Of a stretch of 64,000 nt of DNA, positions 1 to 9,107 are shown piece by piece; within the stretch, counting starts at the first letter, position 1, and each line of letters opens with the position of its first letter. The notes beneath the pieces were generated by a model. That model had not been told where the DNA came from. It worked only from the letters and a program-made list of their open reading frames with translations, and ran no database searches. The position numbers were made by a program, and so were the translations under genes. The DNA comes from an uncultured Lachnospiraceae bacterium. Lineage in GTDB: Bacteria > Bacillota > Clostridia > Lachnospirales > Lachnospiraceae. The stretch spans positions 62,001 through 126,000 of the forward strand of contig CAMXIK010000004.1 in NCBI GenBank assembly GCA_947243855.1. The letters run 5' to 3'.

Positions 1-1
1 T

Positions 2-40
2 TACGGGAGGATCGATACGTTTTTGAAACGGCATTTGTGA
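2..40 (+). CDS. Possible 3' end of an upstream gene (partial)
   Basis: An open frame from the left edge ends in TGA at 38-40, 22 bases before the next start, and reads as 12 residues with a basic C-terminus (KRHL). It could be the tail of a gene that begins outside the window. Twelve open codons are weak evidence on their own. Confidence 0.25.
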   Translation, partial: YGRIDTFLKRHL

Positions 41-62
41 GGGGAGAAAGGCAGGCTTTTTT

Positions 63-2978
63 ATGGGTAGTAAAATTGGAAAAATAAGGAAAAGAACGGT
101 AAGGGCGGCCGCCGCAGCATTTGCGGCAGTGCTGCTGTTTTTGTTTCCTTTGGGAACAGGAGAGGCGGATACGGTCTGCGGGGCCGGAAAGCGCACGGTC
201 CGGATTGGATTCTTCCCGATGGGCGGGTATCACGAAACGCTGGCGGACGGAAGTCTTTCCGGTATGGATGTGGAGTATCTGCAAAATCTCTGTGATTATG
301 TAAACTGGTCGGTGGAATATGTGTCCTGCGAAAGCTGGGACGAGGCCCTGCAGATGCTGGTCGATCAGGAAGTGGATCTGGTTGGTTCCGCCCAATATTC
401 CAAAGAGCGGGCGGAAATTTACCGCTATGCCGATCTGGCAAGCGGCTATACCTTCGGCGCTATCGCGGTGAAGGGGGACAGCTCCCTTGCTTACGAGGAT
501 TTCGAGGCCATGAAGGACATTACCTACGGCGTTGTCGGCACCTATGTGAGAAAGCGGGAATTTTTTGAATATCTGGAAGGGCATGGGGTCAAGAGCCCAA
601 GGGTGCGCGAGTACGAGAATACGGCGGCCTTGCAGGACGCTCTTGCGGCGGGCGAGATCGACGCGCTGGTGCATTCCCTTACGGAGATCGAGGAGGGACA
701 GCGGGTGATCGGCCGTTTCGCGCCGATGCCGTTCTATTACATAACCTACCCCGGCAATGAAGAACTGCTGCGGGAACTGAATCAGGGAATTGCGGATTTG
801 AAGATGAACCGCCCGGAGCTGGAAAACGAGCTGATGGTAAAGTATTATGACAGCCGTTTGGATCATACGATCCTGCTCACCAGCGAGGAGAAGGATTATA
901 TCAAAGAGGCAAAGACGCTGACGGTTGGGTGTCTGGACGGGCATTATCCTTTTTCCTACATTGACGAGGAAGGGGAATATAAAGGGCTTGTGCCGCAGAT
1001 GCTGGAGGAGGTCTCCGTGAGCACGGGTTTGACCTTTGAATATTTTCATGTAAAAGATATGGAGGAAGCGAAACAGGAGCTTGCGAATGGAACGATTGAT
1101 ATCATCGAGTATTGCAGCGAAGGGGCGGGCGATATCAGACAGCGCGGCTGCGCGTTGACGAAGGTTTATGCGAAGGTGCCCCAAGTGGTGGTGATGAAGC
1201 GGGGCAGCAGGACGGAGGAGATTAGCACGCTTGCGGTGACGGGCGACTTTTTCTCGCAGGAGGGAGGAGTCTCCTACGGGGAGGGAGCCGAGCTTTTATT
1301 TCAGAAGGGGCAGAGGGAATGTCTGGAAGCGGTGCGTACGGGCAAGGCCTCGGCGGCTCTTTGCGACGGCTATATGGCGGAGTATCTGATGGGTTCCCAG
1401 TTTGGCTACGGGCAGATGGAGATTCACACGGTTTTAAGCGAGGCCCACAATATTCGTATGGTGGTGCGCAACGATTCGGATTCTCCGCTTCTGGGGATCT
1501 TAAATAAGGAGCTTCTGGACGTTACTGACACAATGGTAAACGACTATATGTTACAGGATAACTTTTATTCCCGCATGAGCATAGACAGCTTTATCAGGGA
1601 TCACAGTATCGTCATTATCCTGATTTTGCTTCTGGCGGCGGCCCTTGTCATTTTTACCCTCTACCGGATGCTGAAAAACAGCAGGCGGATTGAGAAGCTG
1701 ATGTACAAGGATACGGATTTCAATATCTGGAATCTGAATTACCTGAAATACAGGGCGTCCCTCAAGCTGGGGACGGACGCAGATAAAAAATATGCCATTG
1801 TGTATACGGATATCTGCCAGTTTAAGAGCTATAACGCGCTGTACGGATGGAGCGCGGGACAGCGGCTTTTGGAACTCACCATCGAGGAGCTGTCTTCGGA
1901 GATCGACAGCGAGCAGGAGCTGTACGCCAGAAGCTACGGCAGTCATTTTGTGCTCTTTGTCTGCTATGAGGATATGGCGCAGTTAGAGCGGCGGATGCAG
2001 GATATGGCGGACCGGATTTCCGGTTATATTTACGACAAAGAGGAAATTCGCATGACGCAGGCTTTGGGTATCTGCGAGATCGGACAGGGGGAGACGGACA
2101 TTCAACTGGCTCTTTCCTATGCGATTCAGACGGTAGACCCGATCAAACACAGCCGAAGTAATGTGGTGCGGGTTTACGACGAGGAGATGCGTAAGAAGCT
2201 AAAAGAGCAGCAGGAGCGGGAGACGCTTTTGGATTCTGCGGATGTGCAGAAAGACTTTGTGGCATACTATCAGGCGAAGGTGGATATCCGCAGCGAGCGC
2301 GTGGTGGGAGCGGAGGCGTTGGTGCGCTTTAAGGACCCCACGGCAGGCGGCGCGATCCGCGCGCCAGGCTTTTTTGTCCCCTACTATGAGCAGACGGGCA
2401 GGATTATGGAGATCGATTTCTTCGTGATGGAGAGCGTCTGCAAGATGCTGCGCAAACGGCTGGATCTGGGACTTTCAGTGGTTCCCGTATCCTGTAATTT
2501 TTCCAGATCCCATTTTGTGAGGGAAGAGTTTCCGGCCCACATTGAATCTGTGATAGAAAAATATCAGATTCCGAAAGACTTGATTGAGGTGGAGATCACG
2601 GAGACGCTGGTGGTGGAAGAGCTGCAGCAGCAGAAGGTGAAGGAGAATGTGGAAATATTAAAGGCAAACGGCATTCACCTTTCCATCGACGATTTCGGAT
2701 CGGGGTATTCTTCGCTGGGCGTGTTTGAACAGATTCCAGCTTCCGTGATTAAGCTTGACCGCTCTTTCTTATTAAATAATGAAAACCGCACAAGGCAGGT
2801 GCAGATCATGAAAAATATTGTCAATCTGGCAAAGGATCTGGATGCGCAGGTGGTCTGCGAGGGTGTGGAGACGCAGCAGGATACGGAGCTGATGATGGAG
2901 ATCGGCGCTTATGTCGCGCAGGGTTACCGTTATTGTAAGCCTGTGCCGGAGGAAGTGTTTGAGGGTATGCTTGTATGA
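63..2978 (+). CDS. Ligand-sensing cyclic-di-GMP phosphodiesterase (two SBP_bac_3 domains, degenerate GGDEF, EAL)
   Basis: A 971-residue membrane signalling protein. A signal-anchor (about residues 14-32) leads into two tandem extracellular solute-binding-like domains (about 45-280 and 283-505). A membrane helix follows at about 516-537, then a cytoplasmic GGDEF-like domain and an EAL domain from about 730. The GGDEF signature is replaced by SYGSHF, so it is probably not a cyclase. The EAL domain keeps the expected metal and catalytic residues: EALVRF (E751), the Asn in SCNFS, EITET, DDFGSGYSS, the Lys in IKLDRS, CEGVET and AQGY. Inference: an extracellular amino-acid-like ligand controls c-di-GMP hydrolysis. 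The start is the ATG at 63, after a purine-rich gggagaaagg. The stop overlaps the next start (ATGA). Confidence 0.9.
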   Translation: MGSKIGKIRKRTVRAAAAAFAAVLLFLFPLGTGEADTVCGAGKRTVRIGFFPMGGYHETLADGSLSGMDVEYLQNLCDYVNWSVEYVSCESWDEALQMLVDQEVDLVGSAQYSKERAEIYRYADLASGYTFGAIAVKGDSSLAYEDFEAMKDITYGVVGTYVRKREFFEYLEGHGVKSPRVREYENTAALQDALAAGEIDALVHSLTEIEEGQRVIGRFAPMPFYYITYPGNEELLRELNQGIADLKMNRPELENELMVKYYDSRLDHTILLTSEEKDYIKEAKTLTVGCLDGHYPFSYIDEEGEYKGLVPQMLEEVSVSTGLTFEYFHVKDMEEAKQELANGTIDIIEYCSEGAGDIRQRGCALTKVYAKVPQVVVMKRGSRTEEISTLAVTGDFFSQEGGVSYGEGAELLFQKGQRECLEAVRTGKASAALCDGYMAEYLMGSQFGYGQMEIHTVLSEAHNIRMVVRNDSDSPLLGILNKELLDVTDTMVNDYMLQDNFYSRMSIDSFIRDHSIVIILILLLAAALVIFTLYRMLKNSRRIEKLMYKDTDFNIWNLNYLKYRASLKLGTDADKKYAIVYTDICQFKSYNALYGWSAGQRLLELTIEELSSEIDSEQELYARSYGSHFVLFVCYEDMAQLERRMQDMADRISGYIYDKEEIRMTQALGICEIGQGETDIQLALSYAIQTVDPIKHSRSNVVRVYDEEMRKKLKEQQERETLLDSADVQKDFVAYYQAKVDIRSERVVGAEALVRFKDPTAGGAIRAPGFFVPYYEQTGRIMEIDFFVMESVCKMLRKRLDLGLSVVPVSCNFSRSHFVREEFPAHIESVIEKYQIPKDLIEVEITETLVVEELQQQKVKENVEILKANGIHLSIDDFGSGYSSLGVFEQIPASVIKLDRSFLLNNENRTRQVQIMKNIVNLAKDLDAQVVCEGVETQQDTELMMEIGAYVAQGYRYCKPVPEEVFEGMLV

Positions 2979-3730
2979 GGAAAAAAGTGATGATCTGTCT
3001 GTGTATTGTGGCAGCGTTTTTGTGTTTACTCTATTGTTTTATCGTGTTCCGCATCCGGTCGGGGAGCCGTTTTTATCTGATCTGGGGACTGGGAGGATTG
3101 TTTTTCATCGGGCTGGCGCTGGCGATCCGGTTTGACTTATGGAGTCAACTTCCGCTGCTGTTACGCAGAATGATCTGCGGCGTTCTGCTTTTGGGCATAC
3201 TGGCCTTTGTAGTGGCGGAGGGCTGTATCTTTGCCCATTACAGGGATGCGGGCAGACCGGATTTGGATTATATCATTGTGCTGGGCGCGCAGATGAAGCC
3301 GGCTGGCCCAAGCATTGTGCTGAAATTCCGGCTGGACGCGGCATACGAGTATCTGGTGGAAAACGAAGATACCATTTGCGTGGTGTCCGGCGGACAAGGC
3401 CCCAACGAGCCTTGCACGGAGGCGCAGGGGATGCGGGATTATTTGGTGGAGAAGGGCATTGCGCCCGAAAGAATTTTGATGGAGGACAAGTCCACGGACA
3501 CGTCCGAGAACATTGCGTTCAGTGCGGAAGTGATCGGCGGAACCGATCATGACGTGGGCATCGTCACCAACAATTTTCACGTATTCCGGGGGATGATGCT
3601 CGCCAGACACGCGGGGTTCGAGAATGCCTGCGGCATTTCGGCCCGGTCGAATATCTATTTTCAGCCCAACAATCTGGTGCGGGAATTTTTCGGGATTGCA
3701 AAGGATTTGGTGTGCGGGAATTTACTATGA
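2975..3730 (+). CDS. YdcF/SanA-like DUF218 membrane protein
   Basis: A 251-residue protein with two or three N-terminal hydrophobic segments (about residues 5-22, 30-48 and 62-80), then a DUF218 domain. The domain shows the family landmarks: DYIIVLGAQM at its start, VSGGQGPNEP, TEAQGMRDYL, DKSTDTSEN and VTNNFHVFRG. Family members are cell-envelope proteins with a Rossmann-like fold, and SanA/YdcF relatives affect envelope permeability. The substrate is unknown. It is translationally coupled on both sides by ATGA overlaps, to the EAL gene upstream and the membrane-anchored protein downstream, so the three are probably one transcript. Confidence 0.85.
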   Translation: MRKKVMICLCIVAAFLCLLYCFIVFRIRSGSRFYLIWGLGGLFFIGLALAIRFDLWSQLPLLLRRMICGVLLLGILAFVVAEGCIFAHYRDAGRPDLDYIIVLGAQMKPAGPSIVLKFRLDAAYEYLVENEDTICVVSGGQGPNEPCTEAQGMRDYLVEKGIAPERILMEDKSTDTSENIAFSAEVIGGTDHDVGIVTNNFHVFRGMMLARHAGFENACGISARSNIYFQPNNLVREFFGIAKDLVCGNLL

Positions 3731-5418
3731 ATGAGGAGAAGGAAACAAAGAAGAGCATATCTCTAAAAGCGGTCTGCGCCGTCGCTCTCGCCGCCTTTGT
3801 AGCTGGCGCGGCGGCAGCGGGCGGTATCGGGTACGCCGTTTCAGAGAATCGGGCAAAAGAGGCGGAGCCAGCCGATGAAGAGAAAAGCGCGGATATTCTT
3901 TGGGACTTCGGGGAGACGGAGCGTCTTAGGAAGTATATGGATACGGCGCTGGTTCCCAAATTCGGCCTTGCCGATTTGGACGGGGATGCGCGCGGCTTGG
4001 CCGGGGAGAAAATCTGCGACCTCGACGACGACGGCGGACTGGAACTGCTTGTTTTTCTATTGAAAGAAAAGGAAATTATCCTGCGTATTTTCGAGCCGGG
4101 GGAGGACGGCGTGTACTGTGCGGCCAGCCATTCTTGGGAACGTCCAAGCGAAACGCGGGAATTTGATCTTTTCTGGGCGGTTGTGCGCGCGGATGACGTT
4201 ACTTACCTATTTTTTGACGATAATTATCATGGGATTGCCCGGGATTTTAACTTTTCCAATACGGGATTATACCGCTATGACGGGGAGAAGCTTTATGCGC
4301 CGCTTGAGATCAAACAGACGGGCAGCGATTCCCACCCTGTTATGACGGCTTATCAATATGATAAAGGCGGCGAACTGCTTTCGGAAGAGATTATTTATGA
4401 TGAGAATGACGGAATCAGCAAGGAGAGCCGTCTGCCGAGATATTATGGACGTATCAGAGGTCTGTTTTACGAATATGGGTTCGATCTTGAGAGCGAAGCC
4501 GCTTTAAACGGCGGGCGGGGCGGCTACCATAATCTTACGAAAGCGAACGGCTACAGTCCCCTTCTTCAATTAAACATGTGGATTGAGGAGCAGACAGACC
4601 GTCCCGATGTTTACCATGGGAACGATTTGGACAACCCGCTGTTGACCTATCAGCAGTTCTTATATGGGGAAGAAACTGCGCGCATAAGGGATAGCGTTTG
4701 GTATGAGTATGACAAAGACAAAAATGTGGACAAGGATAGGGAATGGACCTTCCGGGATATCATGGAGCTGGTGCGCGGCTATTTTTTGGAAGGCAGCGGA
4801 CGCTGGCCCTATGTGGAGTATGCCTATCTGGACTGCGGGGGCGACGGGGTGCAGGAGCTGGCCGTTCGTTTTGTGGGCATTGGGATAGACGGCTCCTTGG
4901 ACGACAGCGATTTGACGATGGTGTTAGCTTGTCATGGCGGGACGCTCGAAGTCGTATATGCCGGCGAATCATGGTGCAGAAGCGTGACGAAGCTGTATGA
5001 GCATGGTTTTATTTACAGCTATGGTTCCAGCGGCGCGATGTGTCAGGGCTTTGGCGGGGATTATATCGACGAAAACGGCGACGTCCAGAGCGTTTATGAA
5101 GCGGAGCAAAACAGCTATACCGTATGGGATATGAAGGTGCGTCTGGGATATGACAATCGTGAGGAAGACTACGATTCCAAGTATGGGGCGACCGTGACCA
5201 CTTACCAGATTGGGGATGCGGAGTATTCGACGTTAGAGTTCGGAGAGGAAGCTTCGGAGCAGCTTTGCCGGGAATACAGGGACGATCTGGAAGAGCACAC
5301 AAACCTTGTCACGGAGGAGGAAATCAACGGGCTGATTGGACGGCGCGCGGCGGAACTTGGCATCCAAAAAGAGTGGATGGAGGAGGAAGACCTTGCGTGG
5401 AGTTACTGCTCTTGGTAA
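3727..5418 (+). CDS. Membrane-anchored protein with acidic D-x-D-x-D-G (VCBS/FG-GAP-like) motifs
   Basis: A 563-residue protein with one N-terminal membrane helix (roughly residues 11-37, Ala/Gly-rich) and an acidic extracytoplasmic part. Two segments resemble calcium-binding VCBS/FG-GAP blades: DLDDDGGLELLVF early on and LDCGGDGVQELAVRF in the second half. The rest matches nothing I recognise. I chose the ATG at 3727 because it overlaps the preceding TGA. A GTG at 3712 in the same frame would add five residues. Function unknown; a secreted, possibly Ca2+-stabilised wall or ligand-binding role is an inference from topology and motifs. Confidence 0.7.
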   Translation: MNEEKETKKSISLKAVCAVALAAFVAGAAAAGGIGYAVSENRAKEAEPADEEKSADILWDFGETERLRKYMDTALVPKFGLADLDGDARGLAGEKICDLDDDGGLELLVFLLKEKEIILRIFEPGEDGVYCAASHSWERPSETREFDLFWAVVRADDVTYLFFDDNYHGIARDFNFSNTGLYRYDGEKLYAPLEIKQTGSDSHPVMTAYQYDKGGELLSEEIIYDENDGISKESRLPRYYGRIRGLFYEYGFDLESEAALNGGRGGYHNLTKANGYSPLLQLNMWIEEQTDRPDVYHGNDLDNPLLTYQQFLYGEETARIRDSVWYEYDKDKNVDKDREWTFRDIMELVRGYFLEGSGRWPYVEYAYLDCGGDGVQELAVRFVGIGIDGSLDDSDLTMVLACHGGTLEVVYAGESWCRSVTKLYEHGFIYSYGSSGAMCQGFGGDYIDENGDVQSVYEAEQNSYTVWDMKVRLGYDNREEDYDSKYGATVTTYQIGDAEYSTLEFGEEASEQLCREYRDDLEEHTNLVTEEEINGLIGRRAAELGIQKEWMEEEDLAWSYCSW

Positions 5419-5435
5419 ATGGGTGTAAATCTCCC

Positions 5436-5465
5436 TTGACGGGCAGGCGGAAATACAGTTAGAAT
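5436..5465 (+). promoter_or_regulatory. Sigma-A-type promoter for the TPR lipoprotein gene
   Basis: TTGACG at 5436-5441 and TAGAAT at 5460-5465 are separated by 18 bases. The elements sit in the gap between the two genes, about 48 bases before the GTG start at 5514. Confidence 0.5.
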
Positions 5466-5513
5466 AAGACAAGAAAAGATGAAAGTACGACGAGAGTAAC
5501 TTGGAGATAAAAA

Positions 5514-6575
5514 GTGGAGAGACAGAGGAGAACAGGCGGAAAAAGAACAGGGATTGCGGCGCTTATGCTGTGCGTCTGTCTGGCGGGATGCGGCTCGGAC
5601 GCGCCGCCAAGCTATACCAAACAGGGGATGGACGCGGTCGAAACCCTTGATTATGACAAGGCGCTGACCCTTTTTCAGACAGCGGAGGAAAACGGGGAGG
5701 AGAAACGGCTTCTCTATCGGGGAATGGGCCTTGCCTACCTTGGAAAAACCGACTATGAGACGGCGATCGCCTATTTGGCGGCGGCGTTACAGCTTGGGGA
5801 CGGCAGGGTGGAAGATCTGGATTTCGATATCAATTATTATCTTGCCACGGCATATTATAAGAATGGACAGATGCAGGAAGCGGTACGCGTATACGATGCG
5901 ATTCTGGGACTTCGGCCCGAGGAGACGAACGCCTATTATCTGCGGGGCTGCGTAAAGCTTGCGGAGGGGAATTTTGACGCGGCGCAGGCGGATTTTGATA
6001 CGGCGATTACCAAAGAACCGAAAAATTACGACCGTATGATCCGTATCTACATGGTGTTGGAAGAGCACGGCTACAAGGAAGCAGGACTGGTTTATCTGCA
6101 AAACGCCATGAAGGAGAATGAAAAATCAATCTCTGACTATGATATGGGGCGCATCTGCTATTATATGGGAGATTATGAGAATGCCAGAGGGTTTCTGGAA
6201 AAGCTCAAAACCACGACGGATTACGGCGCGGCGCTTTATCTTGGCAGAACCTATGAGGCCTTGGGGGATTATAACTACGCGGCGAGCATTTACGCGGGTT
6301 ATACGGAGTACGACCAGACGAAGGCGGAGATTTACAACCAATTGGGGTTGTGCCGGATGCAGCTAAAGGAGTACGAGGCGGCGCTTCTGGCCTTTCAGAC
6401 GGGGATGAACATTGAAGGTAACGACATGATGCAGACCCTGAAATTCAACGAGGCGGTTACTTATGAGTACATGGGTGACTACAAGACGGCAGCGGCTCTT
6501 ATGAACAGTTATCTCCGTAGCTATCCGGATGACGAGACGGCGAAGCGCGAGTATGATTTTTTACAGACCAGATAA
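5514..6575 (+). CDS. TPR-repeat lipoprotein
   Basis: A 353-residue lipoprotein. The signal peptide ends in the lipobox LAGC (Cys about residue 26), so the mature protein should be lipid-anchored outside the membrane. The remainder is built of roughly seven or eight tetratricopeptide repeats with the usual spacing of small and aromatic residues (for example GLAYLGKTDYETAIAYL, YYLRGCVKLAEGNFDAA and YNQLGLCRMQLKEYEAAL). TPR arrays mediate protein-protein contacts; the partner cannot be told from sequence. The start is a GTG preceded by ttggag at a normal distance. The gene has its own promoter and precedes the Nudix gene by 29 bases. Confidence 0.85.
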   Translation: MERQRRTGGKRTGIAALMLCVCLAGCGSDAPPSYTKQGMDAVETLDYDKALTLFQTAEENGEEKRLLYRGMGLAYLGKTDYETAIAYLAAALQLGDGRVEDLDFDINYYLATAYYKNGQMQEAVRVYDAILGLRPEETNAYYLRGCVKLAEGNFDAAQADFDTAITKEPKNYDRMIRIYMVLEEHGYKEAGLVYLQNAMKENEKSISDYDMGRICYYMGDYENARGFLEKLKTTTDYGAALYLGRTYEALGDYNYAASIYAGYTEYDQTKAEIYNQLGLCRMQLKEYEAALLAFQTGMNIEGNDMMQTLKFNEAVTYEYMGDYKTAAALMNSYLRSYPDDETAKREYDFLQTR

Positions 6576-6604
6576 CGGATTCAAACTTGAAAGGAGGATA
6601 TATT

Positions 6605-7009
6605 ATGAAGAATACTTATGTGCGCGTAAAGGGAATTATTAAAAAGGGGGATACTTATCTGCTGTTAAAGCGTTGGGTGGATGACCGCATTCCAGACCCT
6701 TTTGTATGGGAGTTTATCGACGCGGAGGTGCCCCACGGGGACGCGCCTGACGACACAATGCTTTCTGCGATTTCAGAGCTTCTCTCCATCAACGGAAAGA
6801 TTGAGAAAATTGAGTACACGTGGTCGCAGCTTCTCGGTGAGACGCATTGCGTGGGCATTGCTTACATCTGTTCGATTCCGGAGAAGGAGGAGCCCAATAT
6901 TATTCTTTCCGAGGATTACGGCAGCTATGAGTGGGTGAAGAGGAAAGATTTCCCGAAGTATATCGAGAATCAGTATGTACTAAAGGATTTGGAGGGTAAG
7001 AAACTGTGA
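6605..7009 (+). CDS. Divergent Nudix-like protein
   Basis: A 134-residue protein with the general shape of a Nudix fold: strands at KGIIKKGDTYLLLKR and VWEFIDAEVPHGDAP, then a helix SAISELLSI where the Nudix box should lie. The canonical box GX5EX7REUXEEXGU is badly eroded: the REUXEE core is absent. It may therefore not hydrolyse nucleoside diphosphates and may have a binding role. The ATG at 6605 is chosen because AAGGAGG lies 8 bases before it; an ATG at 6587 lacks such a site. Its TGA overlaps the GTG of pyrF, implying translational coupling. Confidence 0.6.
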   Translation: MKNTYVRVKGIIKKGDTYLLLKRWVDDRIPDPFVWEFIDAEVPHGDAPDDTMLSAISELLSINGKIEKIEYTWSQLLGETHCVGIAYICSIPEKEEPNIILSEDYGSYEWVKRKDFPKYIENQYVLKDLEGKKL

Positions 7010-7953
7010 TTAACGTACTGACAGAGAAGATTAAGAAGCTGGAAGCGCCCATTGTGGTGGGACTTGATCCCAACCTGAAGTTTGTACCGGAACCTATCAA
7101 AAAACAGGCGTTTGCAGAGCATGGCGAGACCCTGAAAGGGGCGGCGGAAGCAGTTTTCGCATTTAATAAAGGAATTGTGGATGCGGTCTGCGATCTGGTG
7201 CCGGCGGTAAAGCCGCAGATCGCCATGTACGAGCAGTTCGGCGTGGAGGGGCTGATCGCTTTTCAGAAGACGGTTTCCTACTGTAAGGAAAAGGGACTGG
7301 TGGTGATCGGCGATATCAAGCGCGGCGATATCGGTTCCACCTCCGAGGCCTACGCGGTAGGTCATCTGGGGCAGGTGCAGGTGGGAAGCGCCATGTGCCG
7401 AGGCTTTGAAGAGGACTTTGCGACGGTGAATCCTTATCTCGGTTCCGATGGGGTAGCGCCTTTTATCAAGGTTTGCAAGGAGGAAAAGAAGGGGATCTTC
7501 GTTTTGGTGAAGACGTCGAATCCGAGCAGCGGGGAATTTCAGGATCGTCTTGTGCTTCCGAAGGACAGCACGGATACGGAAAAGGCGAGACCGCTCTATG
7601 AAATTGTCGGCGAGAAGGTAGCCGAGTGGGCCGCCGGCTGCATGGGCGAGGCGTACAGCTATATCGGCGCGGTGGTGGGCGCGACTTATCCGGAAATGGG
7701 AAAGATCTTGAGACAGATTATGCCGAAATCCTATATTCTGGTGCCCGGTTACGGCGCGCAGGGCGGTAAAGGAAAGGATTTAAAGCCCTTTTTCAACGAG
7801 GACGGGCTGGGCGCTATCGTCAATTCCTCAAGAGGAATCATTGCGGCATACCAGCAGGAAAAATACGCAAAGTACGGAGAAGAGAATTTTGCGGATGCGG
7901 CCCGCGCGGCGGTGCTCGATATGAAGGAAGATATTCGGACGGGTATTTCATAA
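7006..7953 (+). CDS. pyrF: Orotidine 5'-phosphate decarboxylase
   Basis: A 315-residue enzyme that catalyses the last step of UMP synthesis, OMP to UMP plus CO2. The catalytic Lys-Asp segment DIKRGDIGST is at about residues 105-114, with VGLDPNL near the N-terminus and VPGYGAQGGK for phosphate binding near the C-terminus. The length and the long insertion after the catalytic motif fit the long (type 2) PyrF subfamily rather than the 230-residue type. The start is a GTG embedded in the stop of the Nudix-like gene. Other pyrimidine genes are not adjacent. Confidence 0.95.
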   Translation: MINVLTEKIKKLEAPIVVGLDPNLKFVPEPIKKQAFAEHGETLKGAAEAVFAFNKGIVDAVCDLVPAVKPQIAMYEQFGVEGLIAFQKTVSYCKEKGLVVIGDIKRGDIGSTSEAYAVGHLGQVQVGSAMCRGFEEDFATVNPYLGSDGVAPFIKVCKEEKKGIFVLVKTSNPSSGEFQDRLVLPKDSTDTEKARPLYEIVGEKVAEWAAGCMGEAYSYIGAVVGATYPEMGKILRQIMPKSYILVPGYGAQGGKGKDLKPFFNEDGLGAIVNSSRGIIAAYQQEKYAKYGEENFADAARAAVLDMKEDIRTGIS

Positions 7954-7954
7954 C

Positions 7955-7984
7955 GTATATTTTATTAGAAAAAGCGGCATACTA
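7955..7984 (+). promoter_or_regulatory. Sigma-G (forespore) promoter of spoVAD
   Basis: GTATA at 7955-7959 fits the sigma-G -35 consensus GHATR, and CATACTA at 7978-7984 fits the -10 consensus CATWMTA. The spacer is 18 bases, the expected 17-18. It lies 35 bases before the spoVAD ATG. This agrees with the known sigma-G control of spoVA genes. Confidence 0.7.
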
Positions 7985-8016
7985 TCCTTAATCATGTAAG
8001 AAAGGATCGTATGCCG
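7975..8016 (+). repeat. Inverted repeat covering the spoVAD ribosome binding site
   Basis: Arms at 7975-7989 and 8002-8016 are 15 bases long and complementary except at one position. The 12-base loop is at 7990-8001. The right arm holds the aaggat ribosome binding site of spoVAD, while the left arm overlaps the sigma-G -10 element. A transcript started at the sigma-G promoter (about 7991) would lack the left arm, so only readthrough RNA from pyrF could fold this stem. Confidence 0.6.
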
Positions 8017-8018
8017 TT

Positions 8019-9035
8019 ATGTTAGGAAAACAGAGCATTCATTTTGAAAAGAAACCGTACATCATAAGCAGCGCGTCCGTCGTCGGCAGCAAAGAAGCGC
8101 AGGGCCCTATGGGGGAACTGTTCGACAAGGTTGGGTACGACGATAAGTTCGGCGGACAGACGTGGGAGGAGGCGGAGAGCATTCTCCAAAAGGAGGCGCT
8201 TGAGATCGCGCTCTCCAAGGCGGAACTTAGGAAACAGGATCTGCAGATGGTGTTTGCGGGAGATCTGCTGGGACAGTCCATTGCCAGCAGCTTCGGCATG
8301 GCGGGGTATCAACTGCCTCATGTGGGTCTTTACGGCGCTTGCTCTACCTGTGGGTTATCCCTGACGGTGGGCGGTATGGCGGTTTCCGCCGGGTTTGCGG
8401 AGAAGGCGGCCTGCATTACTTCCAGCCATTTTGCCAGTGCGGAGAAGGAGTTTCGTTTTCCGTTGGCATACGGAAACCAGAGGCCAAAATCCGCCACATG
8501 GACGGTGACGGGAAGCGGCGCTTTTGTGTTATCGTCCCAGCCGGGAAAGCAGACGCGGGCGGTGATCGAGGGCGCTACGGTCGGAAAGATTGTGGACTAC
8601 GGGATCAAGGATTCCATGAATATGGGAGCCTGTATGGCTCCGGCGGCGGCGGACACGATCAGGCAGAATCTGGAGGATTTTGGCAGGGAGCCGAAGGATT
8701 ATGACAGGATCATCACCGGGGATCTTGGCGAGGTGGGCCAACAGCTTTTGTTTGATCTGCTTGCGGAGAAGCAGATCGATATTACCAGACAGCATATGGA
8801 CTGCGGGATAGAAATTTATGAGAGTGAGAAACAACACACGGATGCGGGCGGTTCCGGATGCGGGTGCAGTGCGGCGGTGCTCTCGGCCTATATTTTGAAA
8901 AAGATAGAGGAGGGTATTTGGAAGAGGGTGCTCTTTGTGCCTACGGGAGCGCTTTTGTCTAAGACCAGCTTTAACGAGGGACAGACCATTCCGGGGATTG
9001 CCCACGGGGTAGTGTTGGAGCATTTTGAGGGATAA
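8019..9035 (+). CDS. spoVAD: Stage V sporulation protein AD
   Basis: A 338-residue protein, the same length as the Bacillus SpoVAD. It is thiolase-like in fold; landmarks are GLYGACSTCGLSL (the Cys region), SSHFASAEKEFRFPL, QRPKSATWTVTGSGA and the C-terminal SKTSFNEGQTIPGIAHG. SpoVAD is the dipicolinic-acid-binding component of the SpoVA channel in the spore inner membrane, needed for DPA uptake in sporulation and release in germination. It normally sits between spoVAC and spoVAE; here it stands alone, with spoVAE 7.6 kb away. Expression is predicted from the sigma-G promoter just upstream. Confidence 0.95.
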   Translation: MLGKQSIHFEKKPYIISSASVVGSKEAQGPMGELFDKVGYDDKFGGQTWEEAESILQKEALEIALSKAELRKQDLQMVFAGDLLGQSIASSFGMAGYQLPHVGLYGACSTCGLSLTVGGMAVSAGFAEKAACITSSHFASAEKEFRFPLAYGNQRPKSATWTVTGSGAFVLSSQPGKQTRAVIEGATVGKIVDYGIKDSMNMGACMAPAAADTIRQNLEDFGREPKDYDRIITGDLGEVGQQLLFDLLAEKQIDITRQHMDCGIEIYESEKQHTDAGGSGCGCSAAVLSAYILKKIEEGIWKRVLFVPTGALLSKTSFNEGQTIPGIAHGVVLEHFEG

Positions 9036-9056
9036 AATAGCATAAATATGGAAGGG

Positions 9057-9082
9057 AAAAGGCCGGGTAACCCCGGCCTTTT
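9057..9082. terminator. Bidirectional intrinsic terminator
   Basis: Perfect 11-base arms AAAAGGCCGGG (9057-9067) and CCCGGCCTTTT (9072-9082) flank a TAAC loop. A-run and T-run on opposite sides allow it to stop both spoVAD (+) and the nuclease gene (-). Confidence 0.85.
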
Positions 9083-9107
9083 AGAATGCTTGGTGAGGAT
9101 ATCTGCA

